A stretch of 64,000 nt of DNA, taken from positions 868,001 to 932,000 of the forward strand of contig OZ241380.1 of assembly GCA_965200765.1 (NCBI GenBank), given 5' to 3'. Positions 10,113 to 20,800 of the stretch are shown here, piece after piece (within the stretch, counting starts at the first letter, position 1; the number at the start of each line of letters is the position of its first letter). This stretch comes from G965200765 sp965200765 (lineage in GTDB: Bacteria > Pseudomonadota > Gammaproteobacteria > Arenicellales > JAJDZL01). Made by a program: the position numbers and the translations under genes. Under the pieces are notes generated by a model. The model did not search any database. It was not told the DNA's origin and worked only from the letters and a program-made list of their open reading frames with translations.

Positions 10113-11641
10113 TGAGAACGAGAAATAAATTGCAAATCAATGTCAACTGAGGCAAGGTATTCACGCTCATGCATCAGACTTTCTTTCGTAAGAGGGTGCT
10201 CATCCAGCCAATTGGGCGGAAACTCCAGGTGCAAGTTGTTGCCCCGCACAGCGCAAGTCGCATCCCACATCAAGTTTTCCACCCGCGAGCGGTGGAACAG
10301 GACAGCGAGCCTTAGAATTACACACAATCGAATTGTTACTCCTTGCGGAAAAATATCAGAATTGCGAAGAATTTTTGCGGGAAATTTCCGGCGATGCCCG
10401 CGTACCAAATGTGCCAGTTCTGTTTGCTCCGGCCTGGAAAAACCGTCCAGATCAGAATTTTCCAAAATGTAAGCACCGTGTTTATGGTATTGCGCATGAG
10501 ACATGGACAAGCCGATTTCGTGTAGCATTGCTGCCCAGGCAAGCAACGTTGGAGCTTCAGGAAGATTGATAGACCAGCAATCAGAAACCTGGTCGTAAAT
10601 TGTCAATGCAGTGGCTTGCACGCGAAATCCATGTCGGGAATCAATTGACCAATTGGCGATCAGGGAATTCACAGTTTGCTGACGAATGTCCTCATTGCGC
10701 ATGCGACCCAACAGGTCGTACAGGACACCTTCTCGCAGTGCCTGGTCTGAAACTACCATCTCTTCAATTTTCAGCAGTTCAAACAAGGCCAAAAGAATTG
10801 CGAATCCACCCGGCAATACTTCACATCGTTCCGGTTCGAAGCCGAGCTGGACCAATTTTTCGACGTGTCCGCATTTCAGTATTTTTTTGCGCAATTTCTG
10901 TAACCGGTCACGAGTAATCGGAACATTGTTGCGCCCTTGTCTGGTCAGTATCGCACTGAGTGCCCGGATCGTACCCGAGCATCCGAAGACCTTCTTGCTG
11001 TCAAATTGTTCGAAATTGTGGCTCACATTTTCAATTTCAACTTCCGCATCAAGCACTGCTTTGTCTAGTCGTTCTTTCGTAATCCCGCCGTCTGGAAAGT
11101 GTTTCATGGACATGCTGACGCAACCGATGTAGAGACTTTCTATCAAAATCGGCAAATGCCCCCGGCCGGCAACAATTTCGGTGCTACCACCGCCGATGTC
11201 TATCACCATTTGCTTTTTGGAGTTTTCAGGTTGTCCGTAACAGATTGACTGGTAGATCAGACGCGCCTCTTCGTGACCTGTAATGACTTCAATAGGATGT
11301 CCGAGCACTTCGTCTGCTTGCTGAAGGAAAGTACGCGCGTTGCGGGCTTTTCGCAATGCGTTGGTACCTACGGCTCTGACGTTTTGGGCGGGAATATTGT
11401 GGATTCTTTGGCCAAATCGGTCCAAACAGTCAAGTGCTCTCGTCTGTACTTCAGTAGTAAGATTTTGCTCTGCATCCAACCCGCCGCCAAGTCGTACAAA
11501 TTCACGAATTTGATCGACGATTACCAGCCGACCAAAATCCAGTCTTCCGATTACAAGATGAAAGCTGTTTGACCCCAAATCTGCAGACGCGACGAATTCC
11601 GTGTCAGCACCTGCACGGTTACGATCCGGAAATGTATTCAC
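10109..11641 (-). CDS. Ppx/GppA family exopolyphosphatase
   Basis: This 510-residue member of the ASKHA phosphatase family removes terminal phosphate from polyphosphate, or the 5' phosphate from pppGpp. The phosphate-1 loop DLGSNSFHLVIGRL is near residue 20, and the phosphate-2 loop IDIGGGSTEIV is near 155. The C-terminal HD-like half (WAAMLHEIGLSMSHAQYHKHG) matches the Ppx/GppA helical domain. Length and motifs do not clearly separate Ppx from GppA. The start is GTG in a GTGA overlap with the sixA stop. Linkage to a phosphohistidine phosphatase suggests a phosphate or signalling operon. Confidence 0.9.
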   Translation of the reverse strand: MNTFPDRNRAGADTEFVASADLGSNSFHLVIGRLDFGRLVIVDQIREFVRLGGGLDAEQNLTTEVQTRALDCLDRFGQRIHNIPAQNVRAVGTNALRKARNARTFLQQADEVLGHPIEVITGHEEARLIYQSICYGQPENSKKQMVIDIGGGSTEIVAGRGHLPILIESLYIGCVSMSMKHFPDGGITKERLDKAVLDAEVEIENVSHNFEQFDSKKVFGCSGTIRALSAILTRQGRNNVPITRDRLQKLRKKILKCGHVEKLVQLGFEPERCEVLPGGFAILLALFELLKIEEMVVSDQALREGVLYDLLGRMRNEDIRQQTVNSLIANWSIDSRHGFRVQATALTIYDQVSDCWSINLPEAPTLLAWAAMLHEIGLSMSHAQYHKHGAYILENSDLDGFSRPEQTELAHLVRGHRRKFPAKILRNSDIFPQGVTIRLCVILRLAVLFHRSRVENLMWDATCAVRGNNLHLEFPPNWLDEHPLTKESLMHEREYLASVDIDLQFISRSQ

Positions 11642-12156
11642 TTACTGCCTAGAGTGCGAAGCAGTCGTGGACTCACAAACCAGCGAAGCAGGCCGTATGA
11701 CTCGCCCACTCCGTTTGGAAAATCAATCATGCAGGCCGCACCTTTTCCAAATTTCAGGTGCAGGTAGCCAGTGCCGCCGCAAAATCTTTCCATCAACGTA
11801 CTCATGTCCGGTTCGTGTCCGATCAGTACGACGGTTCCCGTTTCATCGCCTAGCCATTTCAGCATTTCGGTTGCATCGCATCCGATTGCCAAGCGGCCTT
11901 CAACTTCAAGCTTGGGCGGGTTCTCTGGAATTGCTTCGATAAGCAATTCAGCGGTACGTTTTGCACGTACAAAGGGACTGGTGATCACTCTTTGAATATC
12001 ACCGTCCAATGCCGCTACCAAGCCGCGCGCGCCCAGTTTCATTTTGTCAATGCCGTCTTCGGTTAACGGGCGTTCGGAATCAGGTACACCCCGATTGCCG
12101 GTGAAGAAGTCCATGCGGTCTTCTGCGATTGCGTGCCGTAAAAGAACAATTCTCAT
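11638..12156 (-). CDS. sixA: Phosphohistidine phosphatase SixA
   Basis: This histidine-phosphatase superfamily protein of about 172 residues dephosphorylates phosphohistidine on proteins such as HPt domains or the nitrogen PTS. The catalytic motif is LLRHAIAEDR at the N terminus, with VITSPFVRAKRTAELL and LIGHEPDMSTL supplying the second Arg and His. I chose the ATG at 12156 (MRIVLLRHA), the family start; a longer start at 12168 adds four residues. It is the first gene of the minus-strand operon with ppx and the alcohol dehydrogenase. Confidence 0.88.
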   Translation of the reverse strand: MRIVLLRHAIAEDRMDFFTGNRGVPDSERPLTEDGIDKMKLGARGLVAALDGDIQRVITSPFVRAKRTAELLIEAIPENPPKLEVEGRLAIGCDATEMLKWLGDETGTVVLIGHEPDMSTLMERFCGGTGYLHLKFGKGAACMIDFPNGVGESYGLLRWFVSPRLLRTLGSK

Positions 12157-12391
12157 ATTCGAAAACAATCCATGTTGGAACTCATTATAGTATCACATTC
12201 CGGTTCCATACTGTTACGAGTCTGTGATGGTTCGGATGGTGAACGATAGTGGACTGAAATTGTGTACCTTGCTATTTGGTCGTTTTGGTGTTGCGTGACA
12301 GTAGTTGTCGTGGCTACAAGGAGAGTAGAGACATGGAGACAGCGATGAACGTTCTTCAAAATACCAACGAATTTTTTCTTGAAACTATGTA

Positions 12392-13947
12392 GTCGGCCCT
12401 GAAAAACCCTGTTTCAGCGAGTTTTCAGGCAGATTGGCAATATCTCCGGAAAGCGAGAAACGACATTGTTTTTTCCAGCCCGAAGCAAGAAAATAGTCGC
12501 CACAAAAAATCGGCACAAATAATCCTGATTTTCTTCAGGATTATGCGCATGTTGTGCCCCGCACAACTCAGCATCGCATTCATCTGGTCGCCTTCGGTGC
12601 CTTTCAGGTAATTCCGCCCCAGCAGTCCGTCGTTCTTGATGTGCCCGATCACCGGCTCAATCGCTTGCCGTCGCTTGAGCAGACGCTTCAGCTGTGCGTT
12701 CACGCCGCGCTTTTGACCGGAAATGAAAACCTGTGAATCCGTCACGCCGTGACCGCGATAGCCACGGTCCACGAACACTTGTTCCGGCTTGGTTCCAGTA
12801 ATACGCTCAACCTGGTCAAGCTGGGCAGACAGCGTATGACCATCATACGGATTGCCCGGAAACGCCCGACCGCCCAGCACGAAATTGCTTCGATTGGTCA
12901 CCGCAATCCCCACTTTCACACCGAATTCGTAGCGCTTGTGAACCTTGCCCTTGCTGATGCACTCCACCTCCGGAGCATGTGCACTGTACACCTTGTTCTT
13001 GCTGGTTCTCTCTTGTGTCATCACACGCTTGGCCAGCTCCAACTCCAACTCCAGATGCGACTCCGCCAACTGCTGAACACAAGGATTCGCAATCTGGTCG
13101 ATCTTTCTCTCCACATCACGCGCCACACGACCCAAAATCGTGCGCAATTTCTTCACCTCCCTCTTTATTCGCTTCATTTGACGCGCATGCGCATAGCGAT
13201 TCACCTTGAAAAGTCGCTTCGGACCCACTCGCACATAGCTTTGGCGAAGTTTCAAACCAGCTGCACGTGCTTTCTTCACCAAACGCTCGCGTACCCGGTT
13301 CAGCAATTTCGCATCGGTCGGATACGTCACCGCCTTTTCCTGCACCGTGGTATCCACCGTCACACGCTTCAAGTCGCTTTTCTTCAACGCACCGGTCGCC
13401 ATTCCAGCGGTCACCGTCGACTTCAAGATCAGCTCGCATCCCGATTCGCCGATCCGGTTGCGAAACCGGGACAGACTGCTCGTATCCAGCTGCGACTCCT
13501 GCTGAAAATGCGTTTCACCGCAAAAATACTGTGCATACGGACTGTCCAGCCACCATTCAACAATTTCTTCATCCGACAAGCCGCGGGTATGCTTGAGCAG
13601 TAGCAGACCCACCATCATTCGTATCGGAAGACCGGGACGACCATTGTCCGGGCAATACAGTTCTCCGAAATGATTCTCGAACATTTCCCAAGGAATCTGC
13701 TCGGCCAGCTTTACCAGCGGATGGTCCGGCCGACAGGCGTAGTCCAGGGCAATGCGAAACATTTCACTTTGTTGCAGCGACTTGGGCTTGTGCGGGGTCA
13801 TTTTTTTCTCCTGGATATTGCAAGAAATCAAGCGTTGATTATACAATTCCTTGCAATTTCATGCTTGCTTTTTTCATGCTTTCTTGAATTGATTCTTCAA
13901 TCAAATCAAATCGTTGTACAACCCAAAATGGGTTTTTCATGGCCGAC
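12392..13947 (-). mobile_element. Complete IS5-family insertion sequence
   Basis: The element is about 1.55 kb. The left end at 12390-12409 reads TAGTCGGCCCTGAAAAACCC and the right end at 13930-13949, read on the other strand, is TAGTCGGCCATGAAAAACCC: 19 of 20 identical, an inverted terminal repeat. If the ends are taken at GTCGGCC, TATGTA is directly repeated immediately outside (12386-12391 and 13948-13953). Because the junction is partly palindromic, a 4-bp ATGT duplication is equally consistent and is closer to IS5-type target duplications. One full-length transposase frame fills it, so it looks recent. Confidence 0.85.
12425..13801 (-). CDS. IS5-family transposase
   Basis: This DDE transposase has 458 residues. 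It has an N-terminal DUF772-type domain (GRPGLPIRMMVGLLLLKH, LSDEEIVEWW), a first Asp in RVTVDTTVQEKAV, a second in VFVDRGYRGHG and the catalytic Glu in RRQAIEPVIGHIKND. The start at 13801 (MTPHKPKS) follows GGAG at a normal spacing; the frame is open further to 13846, where family similarity is absent. The gene is intact and fills the element between its inverted repeats. Confidence 0.9.
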   Translation of the reverse strand: MTPHKPKSLQQSEMFRIALDYACRPDHPLVKLAEQIPWEMFENHFGELYCPDNGRPGLPIRMMVGLLLLKHTRGLSDEEIVEWWLDSPYAQYFCGETHFQQESQLDTSSLSRFRNRIGESGCELILKSTVTAGMATGALKKSDLKRVTVDTTVQEKAVTYPTDAKLLNRVRERLVKKARAAGLKLRQSYVRVGPKRLFKVNRYAHARQMKRIKREVKKLRTILGRVARDVERKIDQIANPCVQQLAESHLELELELAKRVMTQERTSKNKVYSAHAPEVECISKGKVHKRYEFGVKVGIAVTNRSNFVLGGRAFPGNPYDGHTLSAQLDQVERITGTKPEQVFVDRGYRGHGVTDSQVFISGQKRGVNAQLKRLLKRRQAIEPVIGHIKNDGLLGRNYLKGTEGDQMNAMLSCAGHNMRIILKKIRIICADFLWRLFSCFGLEKTMSFLAFRRYCQSA

Positions 13948-14071
13948 TATGTAACCTTTTTGAGACTGTAGGTACTGAATTCGAACTTGCGTAGTGCTGT
14001 ACAACATTCTCGTGCAAAAGTCCTTCTCCCTTTAGGCAATTTATCCATGCGCCTATCCGCATAATGTTTAC

Positions 14072-14351
14072 CTATGTCAATTCTAATCGCTCCTTTGCTA
14101 TCTCAATGTATTCACTCGATATGTCTATGCCGACCCAATCTCTATTGTTTGAATTCGCCATTTTGCAAGTGGTGTCACTACCGCACATGTGGTCTAGTAC
14201 GATATCACCTTCATTTGATCAGGACAGAATATGATCAGTTGCCAATTGTTCCGGGAATACCGCAGGATATTGAAATGCAATTTTGTCAGTGGTGATACCC
14301 CCAATCTCCAACTGCGTACTGCCAAATGTTCGTTCTTATTTTATCTTCATG
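14072..14351 (-). pseudogene. C-terminal fragment of a DNA methyltransferase, separated from its N-terminal half
   Basis: Read on the minus strand, this begins HEDKIRTNIWQYAVG, then after a frameshift continues TDKIAFQYPAVFPEQLA and TDHILS, meets a TGA where the family has Trp, and goes on with SNEGDIVLDHMCGS, NRDWVGIDISSEYIEIAKER to a stop at 14072-14074. These are the SAM-binding motif I region and C terminus of site-specific N4/N6 DNA methyltransferases. The missing N-terminal half is at 26991-27511 on the same strand. Joining the two at the CATG shared by both edges restores an in-frame LKKHEDKIRTNIW. Confidence 0.8.
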
Positions 14352-14703
14352 CATCCAAGTTGAAAAAAGGCTTGAATCGACACATGCTCAACGGCGGCTT
14401 GCAACAATCGATCCGGCAACTGAGGTTCCCGGAATCTGCGATTGAAGCAGAATGCGAACTCGTAAATATATTCCTGTACCATTTATAGAACAACTGCCAA
14501 TGCCAGTGCCTCAGTTGCCAGGACTTGTCGTGACCGCATTTCGGGCAGATGAATGTGTTTTTCCAGCGACACCGGTTCAATTTTTCCAGACAAGCAGCCT
14601 GAGTCGAGTACATCTGTGTTTGTTCAAAAAATTTCCTCACCAGCAGGCTCAATCAGGTCGTCAACGTTGTATTGCAATACAAACCTTTATAGTAGTGTGC
14701 CTC
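14352..14703 (-). pseudogene. Decayed IS1595-like transposase fragment, left copy
   Basis: The minus-strand frame reads FFEQTQMYSTQAACLEKL, RCRWKNTFICPKCGHDKSWQ: the N-terminal zinc-ribbon of IS1595-family transposases. The rest is degenerate and no DDE domain is intact. The upstream end (14670-14703) resembles the end of the right copy at 26950-26990. It abuts the C-terminal methyltransferase fragment on one side and the region of the giant gene on the other. Confidence 0.68.
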
Positions 14704-14792
14704 ATGCAATCCAATTTGGTGCTGCAAATGGAATTTGTCAATCCTGGACGAACGTTCATAATGAATTGATTTCACTATGAATTTTCAATTGA

Positions 14793-14804
14793 GGGGGGGG
14801 GGGG
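14793..14804 (+). repeat. Poly-G tract of 12 G upstream of the giant autotransporter
   Basis: Twelve uninterrupted G lie 33 bp before the first in-frame ATG and 46 bp before a TATAAT hexamer at 14851-14856, in an otherwise A+T-rich stretch. Short frames reading through it end within a few codons at any tract length, so if it acts, it probably acts on transcription or the leader rather than as part of the coding frame. Confidence 0.9.
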
Positions 14805-14836
14805 TGAAAAAACTTTGAGTCACGAATGAATTTTGC

Positions 14837-17800
14837 ATGCCTGGATGGTTTATAATCGTTGAAAATTCTCTGGTCTTCGAGGCTGGGGTAGAGTCAGTAT
14901 TTTGCTGTAAAATGATTTTCGGGTACAAGCTGATGAAATTGATGTTGAAGCTGATTGAACCAATTGCCTGGCTTTGCAGTCGAAGGAGTTTTGCTTTGGC
15001 GCATAAATTAGTGAGGGGGGGGGGTATATTCAGGAATGCTTGCCGATTCGAAAGCCCGGCCCGCCGACCTGCGCTTGCCAGGCGCGTCGCCTGTTCGCTG
15101 CTGGCAGCGGCAATGTCAGTTTGCATGCTGCCTGATGCAAATGCGGAGATTCAAGGATTTCAAAGTCCGTATAGCGGAAGCAGTATTTTTGCATACCAAT
15201 TACATGGTGCAACGCTTGATCTAATTGATTTAAACAATCCGGGAAAGGGGTTTGTGTCAAATCTTCCTGCCAGTAAAATTCGGTTCTCCGGCGCTCCCTC
15301 TGGCCTCACAATTAGTAGTCATCGAGTTGACACTGGTGATGACAACCTTCTTTTGACTTTTAGTTGCACCGGCGCCTGCCTAACTGTCTCGTCGAATACA
15401 TCAGTCACCGTTCAGATTGAAAGAACTGGGTATATACAATATGGCCTATTACCTGCTACCCCGTTGTGGTATAGCGAAGGCACCTTCACAATCAAGCCTA
15501 CACCCAAGGGGCTGGGCACAAGCACACCCACCAACAGCAGCACGGTCACGGAGGCGGGCAGCACGTCAACGTTCACAGTGAGGCTGAGGCGGGCGCCGTC
15601 GGCCACTGTGACCGTCGCGGTTTCCAGCGGCGACACCACCGAGGGCAGTGTGTCGCCGAACTCGCTGACCTTCACGACCCAGAACTGGAGCACTGCGCAG
15701 ACGGTGACCGTAACGGGCGCCGATGACAATATACAGGACGGCAGCGTGAGCTGGAATGTGGTTCTCAATCCGTCAAGCACTGACACCGGCTACAACGCGC
15801 TGTCCAACGTGAATGTGGCGATGACCACCACCGACAACGAAGGTTCGCCTTCCTTTTCGATCAACTCGCCGAGCGTGACAGAGGGCGACACTGGCTCGGT
15901 GAACTTGACATTCACGGTTACGATGAGTCCGGAGAGCACATCGCAGTACACGGTCGACTACGCCGATGCGGGTACGGGTACGGCAACTTCGGGAACCGAC
16001 TATACGGCGGTCACCGCCAACACGCTGACGTTTGCGGCGGGGGCGACGAGCAGGACGATTACAGTATCGGTGACGGGGGACACGACGGATGAGGGGGCGA
16101 GCGAGACGGTAGTGATCACGCTGAGCAATGCGTCGTCGGGTTCGACCATAGGGACGGCGAGCGGCACCGGGACGATCATGGACAACGACCCTAAGGCTTT
16201 TTCGATCGACTCGCCGAGCGTTGCGGAAGGCGACAGCGGCTCGGTGAACCTGGTGTTCACGGTGACGCTGAGTCATTCAAGCCCGTTGCAGTTCACGGTG
16301 GACTACGCGCAAACGGGCGGCACGGCGACGTCGGGGACCGACTACACGGCGGTCGCCGCCAATACGCTGACATTTGCGGCGAATACGACGACTCAGACGA
16401 TTACAGTATCGGTGACAGGCGACACGGCGGTGGAGGGGAACGAGACGGTGGTGATTACGCTGAGCAATGCGTCGTCGGGTTCGATCATATCGACGGCGAC
16501 CGGCACTGGTACGATAGTAGAAAACGACTTGGTATTTTCGATCGACTCGCCAAGCGTGACAGAAGGCGACAGCGGCCCGGTGAATCTGGTGTTCACAGTG
16601 ACACTGAGCGCGTCGAGCACGTCGCAGCTGACAGTGGACTACGCTCAGACGGGCGGCACGGCGACGTCGGGGACGGACTACACGGCGGTTCCTGCCGGCA
16701 TGCTGACGTTTGCACCCGGGGTGAGGACCCGGACGATCACAGTGTCGGTGATGGGCGACACAGTGGTGGAGGGATTGGGCGAGACGGTGGTGCTCACGCT
16801 GAGCAATGCGTCGACCGGCATTTCGACAGGAAGCAGCATCGTTGCGACGGCGACCGCCACCGGAACGATCACGGACGACGACCCGAAATTTTCGATCGAC
16901 TCGCCGCGCGTGGCGGAGGGCGACAGCGGCTCGGTAAACATGACGTTCACGGTGACGAAGAGTGCGCCGAGCACTGGGCGGCTCACGGTCGTCCTAAGCG
17001 ATTCAAACACCGGGACGGCGACTGCGGGGAGCCCTTGGACGACGATTCCGGGGGCTGACTACACGCCTGCCTTCGGCTGGATAATTTTTGAACCGGGGGA
17101 GACGAGCCTGAATTTTAATTTGCCGGTGTTGGGCGACACGCTGGACGAGGGGAACGAGACGGTAGTTGTGACGCTGACCGCGCCCGCGGGAACAGGGCTC
17201 GGAACAGCGACCGGCACTGGCACGATCGTGGACGACGACCCGAAATTCTCGATCAACTCGCCGAGCGTTGTGGAAGGCGACAGCGGCTCGGTGAACCTGG
17301 TGTTCACGGTGACGCTGAGCGCATCGAGCACGTTTCAGTCCACGGTGGACTACACCAGTTCAGACGGGACTGCGACTTCGGCCGCCGACTACACGGCGGT
17401 CTCTGGCACGCTGACATTTGCGGCAAGCGAAACAAGCAAGACGATTACAGTGCCGGTGACGGGCGACACGGTGGACGAGGGGACGAGCGAGACATTGACG
17501 GTCACGCTGAGCAATGCGTCGGGCGCGGGCATTTCGACGGCGACCGGCACTGGCACGATCACGGACAACGATCCGAAATTTTCGATTGCCGATGCAAGCG
17601 CAACGGAGGGCGACAGCGGCTCGGTGAACATGACATTCACAGTGACGCTGAGCGGAGCGAGTTCTTCGCAGCACACGGTGGACTACGCCAGTTCAGACGG
17701 GACAGCGACAGCAGGTACCGACTACACGGCGGTCTCTGGCACGCTGACGTTTGCGGCCGGGACCACGAGCCAGACATTTACAGTTTCGGTGACGGGGGAC

Positions 17801-20800
17801 ACGGTCAACGAGGCGAACGAGACATTGACGGTCACACTGAGTAATGCGTCGACAGGCACGGGGATCGCGACGGCGAGCGGCACCGGGACGATCACGGACA
17901 ACGACACCCCGGGCTTTTCGATCAACTCGCCGAGCGTGACGGAGGGCGACAGCGGCTCGGTGAACCTGGTGTTCACAGTTTCGCTGAATCCGGCGCCGGC
18001 GGCGCCGGCGACGGTGGACTACGCCCGGACGGGCGGCACGGCGACATCGGGGACCGACTACACGGCGATTTCTTCCAGCACGCTGACGTTTGCGGCAGGG
18101 ACGACGAGCCAGACGATCACGGTGTCGGTGAGGGGCGATACGGTGGACGAGGGGGCGAGCGAGACGGTGGTGCTCACGCTGAGCAGTGCATCGGCCGGCA
18201 CGAACATTTCGACGTCGACCGGCACTGGAACCATCACGGACGACGATCCGAAATTTTCGATCAACTCGCCGAGCGTGACGGAAGGCGACAGCAGCATGGC
18301 GAACTTGGTGTTCACCGTGACACTGAGTGCTTCGAGCACGTCGCAGTACACAGTCGACTATGCCCAGACGGGCGGCACGGCGACATCGGGGACCGACTAC
18401 ACGGCGGTAACTGCCAATACGCTGACGTTTGCGGCGGGTACGACGAGCCAGACGATTACGGTTTCGGTGACGGGCGACACCACGGACGAATCGAACGAGA
18501 CGGTGGTGATCACGCTGAGCAATGCGTCGTCGGGCACGGCGATTTCGACGGCGATCGGCACCGGCACGATCCGGGACGACGACCCGAATTTCTCGATCAA
18601 CTCGCCGAGCGTTGTGGAGGGCGACAGCGGCTCGGTGAATCTGGTGTTCACGGTGACGCTGAGCGCGGCGAGCACGTCGCAGTACACGGTTGATTACGCC
18701 CAGACGGGCGGCACGGCGACTTCTGGAACTGACTACACGGCCGTTGCCAGCAACACGCTGACATTTGCGGCGAATACGACGACCCGGACGGTCACGGTGT
18801 CGGTGAGGGGCGACACGGTGGATGAAGGGAACGAGACAGTGGTGATTACGCTGAGCAATCCGTCGTCGGGCACGGTGATTTCGACGGCGACCGGCACCGG
18901 CACGATCACGGACGACGATCCGAAATTCTCGATCAACTCGCCGACGGTGGCGGAAGGCGACAGCAGCACGACGAACCTGACGTTCACGGTGACACTGAGT
19001 GCGGCTGGCTTGTCGCAGCACACGGTGGGCTACGCGCAGACGGGCGGCACGGCGACGTCGGGGACCGACTACACGGCGGTCACTGCCGGCGTGCTGACGT
19101 TTGCCGCCGGGGTGACGAGCCGTACGATTACGGTGTCGGTGACCGGCGACACGGTGGATGAAGGGAACGAGACGGTGGTGCTCACGCTGAGCAATGCGTC
19201 GTCGGGCACGGCGATTTCGACGGCGACCGGCACCGGCACGATCCGGGACGACGACCCGAAATTCTCGATCAACTCGCCGAGCGTGGTCGAGGGCGACAGC
19301 AGCACGGCGAACCTGGTGTTCACGGTGACACTGAGTGCGGCGAGCACGTCGCCGCTGACGGTGGACTACGCCCGGACGGGCGGCACGGCGACGTCAGGGA
19401 CCGACTACACGGCGGTTTCTTCCAGCACGCTGACGTTTGCGGCGAACAGCACGAGCGAAACGATTACCGTGTCGGTGACGGGGGACACGACAGACGAGGC
19501 GAACGAGACGGTGGTGATCACGTTGAGCAATGCGCCGGCCGGCACGGGCATTTCGACGGCCACCGGCACCGGCACGATCATGGACGACGACCCGAAATTC
19601 TCGATCAACTCGCCGACGGTGACGGAAGGCGACAGCAGCTCGGTGAACCTGGTGTTCATGGTGACACTGAGTGCTTCAAGCACGTCGTCGCTGAGTGTCG
19701 ATTATGCCCAGACGGGCGGCACGGCGACGTCGGGGACCGACTATACGGCGGTCGCTGCCGGCACGCTGACATTTGCGGCAGGGACGACGAGCCGGACGAT
19801 TACGGTATCGGTGACGGGCGACACGGCGAACGAGGTGAACGAGACGGTGATCATCACGCTGAGCAATGCGACGGCCGGCGCGGGCATTGGGACGGCGATC
19901 GGCACGGGCACGATCACGGACAACGACACGCCCGGCTTTTCGATCAACTCGCCGAGCGTGGCGGAAGGCGACAGCAGCACGACGAACCTGGTGTTCACGG
20001 TGACACTGAGTCCGGCGCCGGCGACTGCGGCGACGGTGAACTGGGCCGAAGGTACCGGGGGCACGGCGACGTCGGGCACCGACTACACCGCGATTGCGGG
20101 CGGCACGCTGACGTTTTCGGCGGGCACGACGACCCAGACGATCACGGTATCAGTGACAGGGGACACGACGCACGAGGCGGATGAGACGGTGGTGATCACG
20201 CTGAGCAATGCATCGACGGGCACGAACATTTCGACGGCGACCGGCACCGGCACGATCACCAACGACGATTCGGGCCTCACAATCGACTCGCCGAGCGTGA
20301 CGGAAGGCGACAGCGGCTCGGCGAACCTGGTGTTCACGGTGACGCTGGACCCGGCGTCGTCGTCTCAGGTGACGGTGAACTACGCCCGCACGGGCGGCAC
20401 GGCGACGTCGGGCACCGATTTCACGGCGCTGGCCGCCAGCACCACGCTGACGTTTGCGGCGAACGAAACAAGCAAGACAATCACGGTGTCGGTGACGGGC
20501 GACACGATCAACGAGGCGAACGAGACAGTGATCGTCACGCTGAGCAGCGCCTCGGGTGCGGACATTGTGACGGCCAGCGGCACCGGCACGATCACGGACG
20601 ACGACACACCCAGCTTTTCGATCAACTCGCCGAGCGTGGTGGAGGGCGACAGCAGCACGACGAATCTGGAGTTCACAGTGACACTGAGTCCGGCCAGCTA
20701 CCAGGCAACGACAGTGGACTATGCGACTGCATCTACGGGCACGGCGACGGCGGGGACCGACTTCACGGCGATCTCGGCTACCACATTGACGTTTGCGGCC

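Noticed and set aside
12333..12392. 19-codon frame with a good ribosome-binding site (AAGGAGA) ending at the IS5 junction
   Set aside because: It looks like a gene cut by the IS, but reconstructing the empty site gives a TAA at the same place, so no longer gene was interrupted.
12749..13603. 284-codon plus-strand frame inside the IS5 element
   Set aside because: It is antisense to the intact transposase and has a low-complexity Arg/His/Leu composition.
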